From Muribaculaceae bacterium (lineage in GTDB: Bacteria; Pseudomonadota; Alphaproteobacteria; Rs-D84), in contig JAMPEH010000001.1 of assembly GCA_023665245.1 (NCBI GenBank), positions 124,001-188,000 of the forward strand: a stretch of DNA of 64,000 nt. The letters are read 5' to 3'. This document shows positions 44,018 through 51,214 of this stretch, one piece after another (within the stretch, counting starts at the first letter, position 1; each line of letters starts with the position of its first letter). The notes under the pieces were generated by a model. It was not told the origin of the DNA. It saw only the letters and a list, made by a program, of their open reading frames with translations, and did not search any database. A program made the position numbers and the translations under genes.

Positions 44018-44470
44018 ATGCAGAAAATCTATTATATGTTTTTTATTGTGATGATAATGATGTGTGGTGCAAATGCCACAACAATGTGTGCAGCCAATGA
44101 TACATTGGCCATTGTTCTGGACCCTCAGGTCGCGGGTACAAATCATGCTTCTAATGCAGAATTGTTTGAGTGGAACGCAACATTTTCATACGGTACGTTG
44201 TTTGGTATCGCAACATGTGTGACAACGCCCAGTGGCGCCGCCACAGACACATTGATTGATACTGATTCTGGCGATGTTGCAACGGGTGGTGAACGTACCG
44301 GTAAATACTGTTGGTGCCAGATGACACACCCTGTTAAATCGCGGTGGGTGTTCCGGCTCGCCTATGGCTCGGTCTCCGTTTGCAGGTCTATCTGTGCGAG
44401 CATCTGCGGCAGCTACGTCCGGGGCGACTCTTCGTTCCGCGGGGGCCTGTTCGGGTCGGTCGGCAATTGA
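44018..44470 (+). CDS. target protein of the diversity-generating retroelement (variable C-terminus)
   Basis: 150 aa, secreted: signal peptide MQKIYYMFFIVMIMMCGANA, then a Cys-containing domain. The last 41 residues from SRWVF to the end (…FRGGLFGSVGN) are encoded by the variable repeat. Residues encoded by altered template adenines include the RL of VFRLAYGS, the V of VSVC, and positions in the CRSICASICGSYVRGD region; these would be exposed and variable while Cys, Gly and aromatic positions stay fixed. Unlike Mtd-type targets there is no obvious C-type lectin motif; the scaffold appears small and disulfide based. A ligand-binding surface protein is inferred. The start follows ATGGGGGAATAA. 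Confidence 0.85.
   Translation: MQKIYYMFFIVMIMMCGANATTMCAANDTLAIVLDPQVAGTNHASNAELFEWNATFSYGTLFGIATCVTTPSGAATDTLIDTDSGDVATGGERTGKYCWCQMTHPVKSRWVFRLAYGSVSVCRSICASICGSYVRGDSSFRGGLFGSVGN
44341..44464 (+). repeat. variable repeat (VR) of the diversity-generating retroelement
   Basis: 124 bases aligning without gaps to the template repeat at 44730-44853 (offset 389). The 12 differences (44355, 44357, 44358, 44379, 44391, 44400, 44403, 44412, 44414, 44423, 44424, 44426) all fall on template A; none of the 104 non-A template positions differs. VR bases there are 6 G, 5 T and 1 C. The last 36 or so bases (38 after the final substitution) are identical to the template, as expected near the priming end. 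Confidence 0.97.
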
Positions 44471-44481
44471 TAAATCGGTAT

Positions 44482-44509
44482 GCGCCCGTGGCGTAAATGC
44501 CACGGGCGC
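44482..44509 (+). promoter_or_regulatory. GC-rich hairpin 17 bases after the variable repeat
   Basis: Stem GCGCCCGTGGC (44482-44492) with GCCACGGGCGC (44499-44509), 11 perfect pairs, 6-base loop. No T-run follows. Hairpins just after VR are known to aid target recognition in other retroelements, so a retrohoming role is as likely as transcription ending. Confidence 0.7.
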
Positions 44510-44525
44510 CGGAAATGGGTGGGGG

Positions 44526-44565
44526 CGTGCATAATAAAAACGAATAATCGTTTTTATTATGCACG
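44526..44565. repeat. perfect 18-bp inverted repeat with ATAA loop between VR and TR
   Basis: 44526-44543 pairs perfectly with 44548-44565. AT-rich centre, GC ends. A further hairpin GGGGCGG/CCCGCCCC lies at about 44569-44588, and TTTCCCAG/CTGGGAAA at about 44661-44682. The stretch 44471-44729 contains no gene, only these structures. Confidence 0.75.
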
Positions 44566-44729
44566 GTGGGGGCGGCGACCCCGCCCCCCCATATAGAATA
44601 TTAAATATTAGAAAAGGGAAATAGGTACAAACAAGACACGATTTTTTTATTAACAACAGTTTCCCAGCCAAAACTGGGAAAGGGGTGTATCACCGTAACG
44701 ATGACAGGCGGCCCCTATGGCGGTTGTTC

Positions 44730-44853
44730 GCGGTGGGTGTTCCAGAACGCCTATGGCTCGGTCTCCGATTGCAGGTCTAACTGTGCGAACAACTGCGGCA
44801 ACAACGTCCGGAACAACTCTTCGTTCCGCGGGGGCCTGTTCGGGTCGGTCGGC
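44730..44853 (+). repeat. template repeat (TR) of the diversity-generating retroelement
   Basis: 124 bases carrying 20 adenines, mostly in AAC codons when read in the VR frame (QNA, NCANNCGNNVRNN), the usual template design that allows many amino acids. It is preceded by ATGACAGGCGGCCCC, which translates like the target (MTGGP... SRWVF), so TR seems to derive from the 3' end of a related target gene. TR lies downstream of VR and upstream of the accessory and RT genes. Confidence 0.95.
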
Positions 44854-45000
44854 TCCTTGGGTAATGATGACTTTATGACATCAGGGATTAAAGTTTGGCT
44901 AGCCTGCAGGACAAAGTGCATGATGACACTTTTCAGACGACAAATATGTCTGTTTCTATGCCTTGCATTATCAAAAGGCGGGGCGATATATCCTGGTGTG

Positions 45001-45096
45001 CTGTGAATTTTTCTCTGTATTCACAGCGACCGAACAAATAGCGCAGGAAACATCCGGGCCAGTAGCTGTTCCCGCTTGGCGAACGTCCGGATGTTT
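45001..45096 (+). other. stem-loops downstream of TR (probable template RNA structure)
   Basis: CTGTGAAT/ATTCACAG (45001-45008 with 45019-45026) and AAACATCCGG/CCGGATGTTT (45048-45057 with 45087-45096). Template RNAs of retroelements extend past TR into a structured spacer needed for priming; these hairpins are candidates for it. Confidence 0.55.
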
Positions 45097-45127
45097 GATT
45101 AATTCATTTAACAATGGGTGATTCACC

Positions 45128-45454
45128 ATGACCATGGATGATATAAAAAAACTAGATAAAACAAAGTGTCCAAAATTTTCTGTGTTTGCACGGGATAAAT
45201 TGCCGATGCCTGGTGATAAAAAGTTCATGAACGATATTTTAAATCGTGAAATAACTGTCACAGATTTCAGAATTTCTGGATCTAAGAAACGTAACGGTAC
45301 TGATTGCCTGCAACTGCAGTTTTTATTGGGGGACAGTATTTGCGTCGTATTTACCGGCAGCAGTGTCTTAATCGACCAAATTCAATCGGTCAAAGATAAC
45401 ATACCTTTTTCAACAACTATTGTAAAAATAGATAAGTATTATTCTTTTTCATGA
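45128..45454 (+). CDS. retroelement accessory protein candidate (not Avd-like)
   Basis: 108 aa, located between TR and the reverse transcriptase and overlapping the RT start by 4 bases (ATGA). It has a charged N-terminal helix (MDDIKKLDKTKC), then a beta-rich part with FRISGSKKRNGTDCLQLQFL and ICVVFTGSSVLIDQIQSV. Known Avd proteins are four-helix bundles; this one looks like a small alpha/beta protein, so it would be a different type of accessory factor. It may bind template RNA or cDNA; that is inferred from position only. An in-frame ATG at 45134 is an alternative start. Confidence 0.65.
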   Translation: MTMDDIKKLDKTKCPKFSVFARDKLPMPGDKKFMNDILNREITVTDFRISGSKKRNGTDCLQLQFLLGDSICVVFTGSSVLIDQIQSVKDNIPFSTTIVKIDKYYSFS

Positions 45455-46473
45455 AGACCCACAAGAATTTGTGGAGTCAATTTATTTCACCAGAAAATTT
45501 TGATTTGGCCGCTCATCGCGCACTGCGTGGTAAAAAGTCCAAAGCATCTGCAATGCGCTTTTTGCGACGACGTGATGTAAAACTGGCGCGATTGCGCGAC
45601 AACTTGGAAAACGGCACATTTCAAACCGGTCGATATCGTGTATTTACTGTATATGAACCTAAACAGCGCAATATTTATATGCTGCCACTGTATCCAGATC
45701 ATATTGTGCATCATGCACTGATGAATATATTGGCGCCGATTTGGCAAAAAATGTTTATCCATGATTCGTATGCGTGTATTCCAGGGCGTGGTTTGCACGC
45801 GGCATCACATCGGTGCGCCGAACTGGTGCGGAAAAATAAATATGTATTGCAATGTGATATTCGTAAATTCTATCCCAGTATAAATCACGATGTGATGATG
45901 CGTATCGTCAAACGCAAAATATCAGATAAACGGATATTAGCATTGCTGGAAAACATTGTGCGTTCTATGCCGCCGCCACGTGGAATGCCGATTGGTAATC
46001 TGACCAGTCAATGGCTGGGTAATTTATACATGAACGATTTGGATATGTTTGTAAAACATCACATGCATATCAAAAACTATATTCGGTATTGTGATGATTT
46101 TTGTGTTTTTGGCAATGATGCAAATGAATTGGTGCGTATTCGCACAGTGTTGCGCGATTGGTTGGGCGAAAACCTGGGATTGACGTTTTCGCGTGCATAT
46201 ATAAAGCCCACCGCACGTGGCGTAGATTTTATCGGATATCGACATTTTAAGACACATGTAATACTAAGCCATGCTGGCGCTCGCAAGGTGCGGCGTAAAA
46301 TGCGAACATTAATTAATCGTGCCCAAATATCATCACACACACTCAGTCAATTAGATTCATATCGTGGGTGGTTGCGATGGGCATGTACATATAACCTGCG
46401 TCGCGGATTTTGTTGTGATGCAGCCCAGGCAGATTCGGGCTTTGCTAATTTTTTTTATAAACGCATGGGTTAA
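45451..46473 (+). CDS. reverse transcriptase of a diversity-generating retroelement
   Basis: 340 aa. Copies the template RNA with adenine-specific errors. Fingers motif VYEPKQRNIYMLPLYPDHIV, RT motif 3 VLQCDIRKFYPSINH, the DGR-specific IGNLTSQWLGNLYMNDLD (SQ in place of SP seen in other bacterial RTs), the catalytic box YCDDFCVF, and a thumb with the RGVDFIGYRHFK motif. No maturase or endonuclease domain, as expected for this class. It is translated from an ATGA overlap with the accessory gene. Its transcript ends at a hairpin that is a copy of the tRNA-Asp terminator. Confidence 0.97.
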   Translation: MKTHKNLWSQFISPENFDLAAHRALRGKKSKASAMRFLRRRDVKLARLRDNLENGTFQTGRYRVFTVYEPKQRNIYMLPLYPDHIVHHALMNILAPIWQKMFIHDSYACIPGRGLHAASHRCAELVRKNKYVLQCDIRKFYPSINHDVMMRIVKRKISDKRILALLENIVRSMPPPRGMPIGNLTSQWLGNLYMNDLDMFVKHHMHIKNYIRYCDDFCVFGNDANELVRIRTVLRDWLGENLGLTFSRAYIKPTARGVDFIGYRHFKTHVILSHAGARKVRRKMRTLINRAQISSHTLSQLDSYRGWLRWACTYNLRRGFCCDAAQADSGFANFFYKRMG

Positions 46474-46707
46474 AAAAACGCACCAATAAATGGTGCATTT
46501 TTATTTATCCTGGCGGGACCTCGGGGTTGTAAATTCCCACGCTTGGCGTGGGCCCCTTTCCGCTCGTAAGGCTCGAAAACTTTATTTTCTCGCCAACTAC
46601 GCAGACGAACCCTCTGGTCGGGTTCGTCGCCCCTTAACAATAATCAACAATTATAAATAAAAAAACGCACCAATAAATGGTGCATTTTTTTATTTATCCT
46701 GGCGGGA
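46472..46707 (-). repeat. tRNA-Asp-proximal element flanked by a 47/49-bp direct repeat
   Basis: 46472-46518 and 46659-46707 are the same sequence apart from two extra T. Each copy holds a terminator hairpin plus the last 8 bases of tRNA-Asp (TCCCGCCA). The 140 bases between them share a core (CGTAAGGC-CGA, TCTCGCCAACTA, ACGAAC, GGGTTCGT) with the element beside tRNA-Glu at 38337-38478. The left copy starts in the stop codon of the reverse transcriptase gene. Confidence 0.75.
46475..46508 (+). terminator. terminator of the reverse transcriptase gene
   Basis: Stem GCACCA/TGGTGC (46481-46486, 46491-46496) with A7 before and ATTTTTATTT after. It is nearly identical to the tRNA-Asp terminator at 46659-46697. 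Confidence 0.85.
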
Positions 46708-46776
46708 TTGAAGGGGCTCGAACCCTCGACCTTCTGCGTGACAGGCAGACGCTCTAACCAGCTGAGCTACAACCCC
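46700..46776 (-). tRNA. tRNA-Asp (anticodon GUC), CCA encoded
   Basis: 77 bases. Acceptor GGGGTTG with CAATCCC (one G-U), discriminator G, genomic CCA. Anticodon arm TCTGC-CTGTCAC-GCAGA gives GTC; T arm GAGGGTTCGAGCCCCTT. Its terminator is the hairpin at 46666-46681. Confidence 0.95.
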
Positions 46777-46845
46777 AAAGCAATGCATATATTATATTGT
46801 TATTTTAATAAATGCAAGCGCTTTTTTTCATAATTTTTAATAAAT

Positions 46846-46876
46846 AAAAAATCCGCCCCGATTGGGGCGTTTTTTT
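46846..46876. terminator. terminator of gap
   Basis: Stem CGCCCC/GGGGCG (46854-46859 with 46864-46869), A-run left and T7 right; works in both directions. Confidence 0.85.
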
Positions 46877-47876
46877 ATTTAATCAATTTTCCCATTGCAA
46901 CAGCAGTATCACTCATGCGGTTTGAAAATCCCCACTCGTTATCATACCATGCGGTTACATGTACCAGGCGGTCGCCCAAGACCTTGGTTTGACCTGCGTC
47001 AAAGATTGAACTGTGTGCGTCGTGTGTAAAGTCAATTGATACCAATGGTTGGTCATTGTATCCAAATGTGCGTGATGCCGCGTCTTTCATGGCGTTGTTA
47101 ATACCATCGACTGTCGCGTCGCGTTCCAGATTTACAACCAGTTCAACAACTGATACGTCTGGGGTTGGTACGCGAATTGCCATCCCATCCAATTTGCCCG
47201 CCAATTTTGGCAAAACCAATCCAATTGCCTTGGCGGCACCGGTGCTGGTCGGAATCATAGACAAGTTTGCTGCACGTGCACGACGGAAATCTTTGTGGTT
47301 TTTATCCAACAATTGCTGGTCGCCAGTGTATGCGTGAACTGTTGTCATCCAGCCAGAAATAATACCGTATTTTTCGTCCAGAACTTTGGCCACCGGTGCC
47401 AGGCAGTTTGTTGTGCATGATGCGTTTGATACGATTAAATCTGTTGATTTTAATGTATCTTGGTTAACACCATATACGATTGTGGCGTCTGCGCCCGATG
47501 ATGGTGCAGATACCAATACGCGTTTTGCACCTGCGTCCAGATGTACGCGTGCCTTGTCCGCAGCGGTGAACAGACCAGTGCATTCCATAACGACATCAAT
47601 ATTCAGGTCTTTCCATGGCAATTTAGACGGGTCACGTTCTGCAATGCACTTAATTTTCTGGTTTCCAACGATGATTGTGTCACCATCCAGTTTAACGTCC
47701 ATTGGCAATTTGCCGTGCACAGAATCATATTCCAACAGGTATGCGTTCTGTTCCGCCGGGGCCAGGTCATTTACTGCAACGAATTCAATATCATCACGAC
47801 CAGATTCCAATGCTGCACGCAAAACCAAGCGGCCAATGCGACCGAAACCGTTAATTGCTACTCTTACTTTTGACAT
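46875..47876 (-). CDS. gap: glyceraldehyde-3-phosphate dehydrogenase
   Basis: 333 aa. Oxidises glyceraldehyde-3-phosphate to 1,3-bisphosphoglycerate with NAD in glycolysis. Rossmann motif INGFGRIGRLVLRA, catalytic SNASCTTNCLAP, GWMTTVHAYTGDQ, and the end WYDNEWGFSNRM. Full length and intact. Ribosome site AAAGAAAGGAAATAAACT. Single gene between its terminator and miaA, which runs in the other direction. Confidence 0.97.
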   Translation of the reverse strand: MSKVRVAINGFGRIGRLVLRAALESGRDDIEFVAVNDLAPAEQNAYLLEYDSVHGKLPMDVKLDGDTIIVGNQKIKCIAERDPSKLPWKDLNIDVVMECTGLFTAADKARVHLDAGAKRVLVSAPSSGADATIVYGVNQDTLKSTDLIVSNASCTTNCLAPVAKVLDEKYGIISGWMTTVHAYTGDQQLLDKNHKDFRRARAANLSMIPTSTGAAKAIGLVLPKLAGKLDGMAIRVPTPDVSVVELVVNLERDATVDGINNAMKDAASRTFGYNDQPLVSIDFTHDAHSSIFDAGQTKVLGDRLVHVTAWYDNEWGFSNRMSDTAVAMGKLIK

Positions 47877-47988
47877 AGTTTATTTCCTTTCTTTGTTTCT
47901 TTTTATAATTGGACAGGTACATTTTAGCACCATAATTTTTAATATTACAATTGAAATTTACATTTGGCGCATTTATAATTTTTTTGAC

Positions 47989-48876
47989 ATGAATTATGAA
48001 TCTTTGATTATTACAGGGCCAACTGCATCGGGAAAATCGTCATTTGCGCATGAAATTGCGCACCGTACAGGTGGTGTGATTATAAATTGTGACAGTGTGC
48101 AAATATATCGTGGAATTGAAAACATTTCCGCCAGTCCGTTTGCAGGACGTAATATGTCCGATGAAATTGATGGCGTGCCATACAGACTGTTTTCAATTCT
48201 TGATTTAGATTCACAAATTAGTGTCGCAGATTTCTTAGGCTTGGCGCGTGCCGAATATGATGCTGCGCGTCGGGCAGGGCGCACACCAATATTTGTGGGG
48301 GGGACGGGATACTATATAAATGCGCTAATAAATGGGATATCACCAATGCCGGAAATATCTGATGATATACGTCACCAGGCACGGCAAATGGTTGAACGCG
48401 ATATTGACGCGGTACGCAAAATGCTGCCCGATGATTTTTCTGCATCAGACCCCCAGCGTATATCCCGCGGGTTAGAGGTTTTTTTACAAACCGGGCGTCA
48501 TATAACGGAATTTCAGTCGGCGCCTCGTACTGGTGCAATTACGCCGCGGCCAACAACGATTTTGATAAATCCTGATGTGAATACATTGGCGGGGCGTATT
48601 GCGGACAGAATTCCCGAAATGTTATCAGGTGGCGCCATGGCAGAGGCACAGCGTATCATTGACAACTGCCAAAATCCCAATCGTGCAATTGGTGCAGCGC
48701 AACTGTGCGCATATTTGCAGGGCAAAATTGATAAAGAAACATGCGTTGAAAATTGGGTGGTAAAAACACGTCAATATGCAAAACGGCAACGAACATGGTT
48801 TCGAACCCAGTACGCTGCCGATATAATAATTAATAATGTGCCAACTGTTTCAGATATTGACCGTATATTGGTTTAG
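47989..48876 (+). CDS. miaA: tRNA dimethylallyltransferase
   Basis: 295 aa. Adds an isopentenyl group to A37 of tRNAs reading UNN codons. P-loop ITGPTASGKSSFAHEIA, INCDSVQIYRG (substrate Asp), FVGGTGYYINALINGI and the C-terminal RQYAKRQRTWFR all match MiaA. I start at 47989 (MNYESLIITG). The frame continues far upstream inside the complement of gap, but that is not coding. No ribosome site is seen. The 3' end overlaps the convergent gene by 4 bases. Confidence 0.95.
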   Translation: MNYESLIITGPTASGKSSFAHEIAHRTGGVIINCDSVQIYRGIENISASPFAGRNMSDEIDGVPYRLFSILDLDSQISVADFLGLARAEYDAARRAGRTPIFVGGTGYYINALINGISPMPEISDDIRHQARQMVERDIDAVRKMLPDDFSASDPQRISRGLEVFLQTGRHITEFQSAPRTGAITPRPTTILINPDVNTLAGRIADRIPEMLSGGAMAEAQRIIDNCQNPNRAIGAAQLCAYLQGKIDKETCVENWVVKTRQYAKRQRTWFRTQYAADIIINNVPTVSDIDRILV

Positions 48877-49436
48877 CGCTGTTTGCGATATGGCCCGGTT
48901 TGCAATTCAATGAATATACTTATAACTTCGTTATATGTTGTTTGTGCCTGTTTGCGTGCTTGTTTTTCTGTTTGTTTTTGTGCACGTTGACGTACGGATT
49001 TTGGCCCCTGTTTCAGTGCACGTTTTTTTGCCTGTTCTTTAAACAAATTCTGTATATATGGAAAATCTGTAAAGATTGCACTTTTAATAATTGCCTTGGC
49101 TGCGTTGCGACGTGCTGTACGGCTGTTGTATCCGGTACTGGGCAATCCACGTACAGTATACCCAGATAAATAATCGGCAATATCAGTAGTTAAACTGTCC
49201 AGAAATTGTGGATTTGTACTGTTGGAATCTGCATTATTTAATGAACGAATAAATGTGCGTGTCATCAGTATCAAAAATGATTTTGCCTCTGGTGAATATA
49301 GGAATTTATAACGCCAAGAGTTGCGTATTTCACTCTTGATTATCAATCCTTGTCCATATTTGGCCAAAAATAGGTCTGTAATATAGTTTGTATATTCAGC
49401 AAATTTTGCGCCACATGCAGATTTTTTATTTTTCAT
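48873..49436 (-). CDS. hypothetical protein with basic C-terminal helix
   Basis: 187 aa, not recognised. Starts MKNKKSACGAKFAEYTNYIT after AAGGAATACAAT. Helical, with a long strongly basic segment (KKRALKQGPKSVRQRAQKQ, KQARKQAQ) near the end that could bind nucleic acid. No signal peptide or membrane helix. Convergent with miaA with a 4-base overlap. Confidence 0.6.
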   Translation of the reverse strand: MKNKKSACGAKFAEYTNYITDLFLAKYGQGLIIKSEIRNSWRYKFLYSPEAKSFLILMTRTFIRSLNNADSNSTNPQFLDSLTTDIADYLSGYTVRGLPSTGYNSRTARRNAAKAIIKSAIFTDFPYIQNLFKEQAKKRALKQGPKSVRQRAQKQTEKQARKQAQTTYNEVISIFIELQTGPYRKQR

Positions 49437-49516
49437 ATTGTATTCCTTGATTATGATTATATTGATATATGTAATACAAAAATATTGGTTTGTCAATGGG
49501 ATTATTAGTTTTGTGC

Positions 49517-49546
49517 TTGCAATAAATATGGGGTGCATAGTATAAT
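49517..49546 (+). promoter_or_regulatory. promoter giving a probably leaderless transcript
   Basis: TTGCAA (49517-49522), 18-base spacer, TATAAT (49541-49546). The ATG of the next gene lies 7 bases after the -10 box and has no ribosome site, so transcription would start at or next to the start codon. Confidence 0.65.
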
Positions 49547-49553
49547 TTTAATC

Positions 49554-50399
49554 ATGAAAAAGCGTCTATTTTTATTTGCAGGATACAGCAAAACAAACCA
49601 AATCAGTCCTGCTGTTGTGTTCTATGTATCCCAGTTGGCAGCCCTTGGCGATGTGATTTTATGCTTTGACAGTGAATGTCCAAAATCAGAACTGGCACGT
49701 GTTGCGCCGTATGTTATCCATGCCATGTCTGTGCGTCACGGTGAATATGACTGGGGGTCGTATAAACGGGCGTATCTGTACGCGCGTGATGCGGGTATCC
49801 TGGATGATTATGAATATGTATATTTGTTAAATGATTCTGTATATGGCCCTGTAACATCATTGGCGGATAAATTTGAACAGATGGAATCATTTGGCACGGA
49901 TGCATTTGGCATGGTACGTCAAATTAATTCAAAACTGTCGTATATTCAATCGTGGTTTATTGGATTGTCACGCAGCGTCGTTTGCACAAAATGGTTTGAT
50001 GAATTTATGTGTGGTGTGACAAAACTTGCGGACAAGGGGGCAGTCACATTTTTATATGAAAAGGGATTTACCGTCGCACTGAATAAAAACGGGCATACCT
50101 GGGCCGGATTATATACAGCACGCGGCCGCGGTGTGTATAATCATATTCGCAGGTTATATCGTCGTGATATGCCGTTTATGAAAAAATTGTCTTTTGTGCG
50201 TTGTCGTGGTGCGTTGGGGGGACAATTCTTGTACGTGTTTAATCATATTGACCCTGCATTGCGTGATATATTAATTGAATCTGCGTATATGGAATTTGGA
50301 CGCGAATATGTAGATTGGTTCTTGACCCGTAACCCAATAAAGATTGCGTGGCGTCACATCAAACAATTATATTTCAAGGTTTTTATCGAAGGAATATAA
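49554..50399 (+). CDS. RgpF/rhamnan-type glycosyltransferase-like protein
   Basis: 281 aa. N-terminal KKRLFLFAGYSKTNQISPAV and the conserved GEYDWGSYKRAYLYARDAG, YVYLLNDSVYGPV and FGMVRQINSKLSYIQSWFIG match the rhamnan synthesis protein F family (DUF of RgpF), which acts in surface polysaccharide synthesis. No membrane helix. It is convergent with a small-molecule kinase-like gene 4 bases away, so both may serve a surface glycan. Acceptor and sugar unknown. Confidence 0.78.
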   Translation: MKKRLFLFAGYSKTNQISPAVVFYVSQLAALGDVILCFDSECPKSELARVAPYVIHAMSVRHGEYDWGSYKRAYLYARDAGILDDYEYVYLLNDSVYGPVTSLADKFEQMESFGTDAFGMVRQINSKLSYIQSWFIGLSRSVVCTKWFDEFMCGVTKLADKGAVTFLYEKGFTVALNKNGHTWAGLYTARGRGVYNHIRRLYRRDMPFMKKLSFVRCRGALGGQFLYVFNHIDPALRDILIESAYMEFGREYVDWFLTRNPIKIAWRHIKQLYFKVFIEGI

Positions 50400-50403
50400 A
50401 AAT

Positions 50404-51144
50404 CTATTTCTGATTTTTTCCCCGATTATAATAGTTCCATATAACCATTGGCCCAATATCTGTCATGCGCATTTTTTTACGTACATGATATATACCGTTA
50501 AATTCGCGCTTTAATGTGTCAAAACCAGCCCATTCCCAATCAATAATACCGGTAATATCCATCGTGTCTGGATTTACAATAATATTGCTGCACATATCGC
50601 CATGCACCAGACCAATGTTTGTACCGTGTTGCTTTTTCGCTGCGTCAAATAAATCGGATAATTCCGGATATTTTGCATTATATATTGCATAAATTACATC
50701 TGCCAGTTGCGCGGCCAACTTTTCACGATTGGCGCGGATTTTTTTCAATGGCACCGACATTAAATTCACGCCGGGAATAAATTTAGTTTTGTAAAACAAA
50801 TATTCGCCACTGGAAATAATATCAATATGTGGAACTGCAACCTGTGATACAGTTGCGATCGCGTCTGTTATGCGCTTTTCATATTTAAATCGAAATGCGG
50901 AATCATCGTTCAAGTGTTTTTTGCGGACTTTGAAAACAGTTTTATTATCAAATATAAAGGCCAGGCTGCCGCCGCCCTTGGCCAGTTTCATCTGTGCATG
51001 GCGCAGGGAAGGATATTTCGCATACAGTGCATTTAATTTATTCTTGTAATCAAACAGTTTTTCAATTTGAAACCAACGGCGCAGGCGTGGAAACACGATT
51101 AAATACGACATTGCGTTTAACATTTCAAAAAAATATTTCCACAT
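50404..51144 (-). CDS. APH-like phosphotransferase (choline/aminoglycoside kinase fold)
   Basis: 246 aa. Kinase signature LVHGDMCSNIIVN (catalytic Asp and Asn) and metal-binding IIDWEWAGFDT place it in the APH/choline kinase superfamily. The N-terminal lobe has GGGSLAFIFDNKTVFKVRKK. The small size and position next to an RgpF-like gene suggest a phosphotransferase acting on sugars or amino-alcohols for surface decoration rather than antibiotic resistance. The start at 51144 follows AAAGGGGTAAATGT. Confidence 0.8.
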   Translation of the reverse strand: MWKYFFEMLNAMSYLIVFPRLRRWFQIEKLFDYKNKLNALYAKYPSLRHAQMKLAKGGGSLAFIFDNKTVFKVRKKHLNDDSAFRFKYEKRITDAIATVSQVAVPHIDIISSGEYLFYKTKFIPGVNLMSVPLKKIRANREKLAAQLADVIYAIYNAKYPELSDLFDAAKKQHGTNIGLVHGDMCSNIIVNPDTMDITGIIDWEWAGFDTLKREFNGIYHVRKKMRMTDIGPMVIWNYYNRGKNQK

Positions 51145-51214
51145 ACATTTACCCCTTTGGATTTTGATATAAATGGTATTGAAAAAAAGGAAAAAAACAA
51201 GTACTTTAATAATC

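Noticed and set aside
44186..44671. Minus-strand open frame over VR (161 aa)
   Set aside because: Complement of the target gene and GC-rich hairpins; no ribosome site, and the adenine-type changes make sense only on the plus strand.
44701..45006. Open frame starting at 44701 that includes TR
   Set aside because: TR is template RNA. The frame after TR has no family resemblance, and the start lies in the segment copied from a target gene; a protein is not needed to explain it.
47386..47988. Open frame extending miaA upstream by some 200 codons
   Set aside because: Lies inside the complement of gap; miaA homology begins at 47989.
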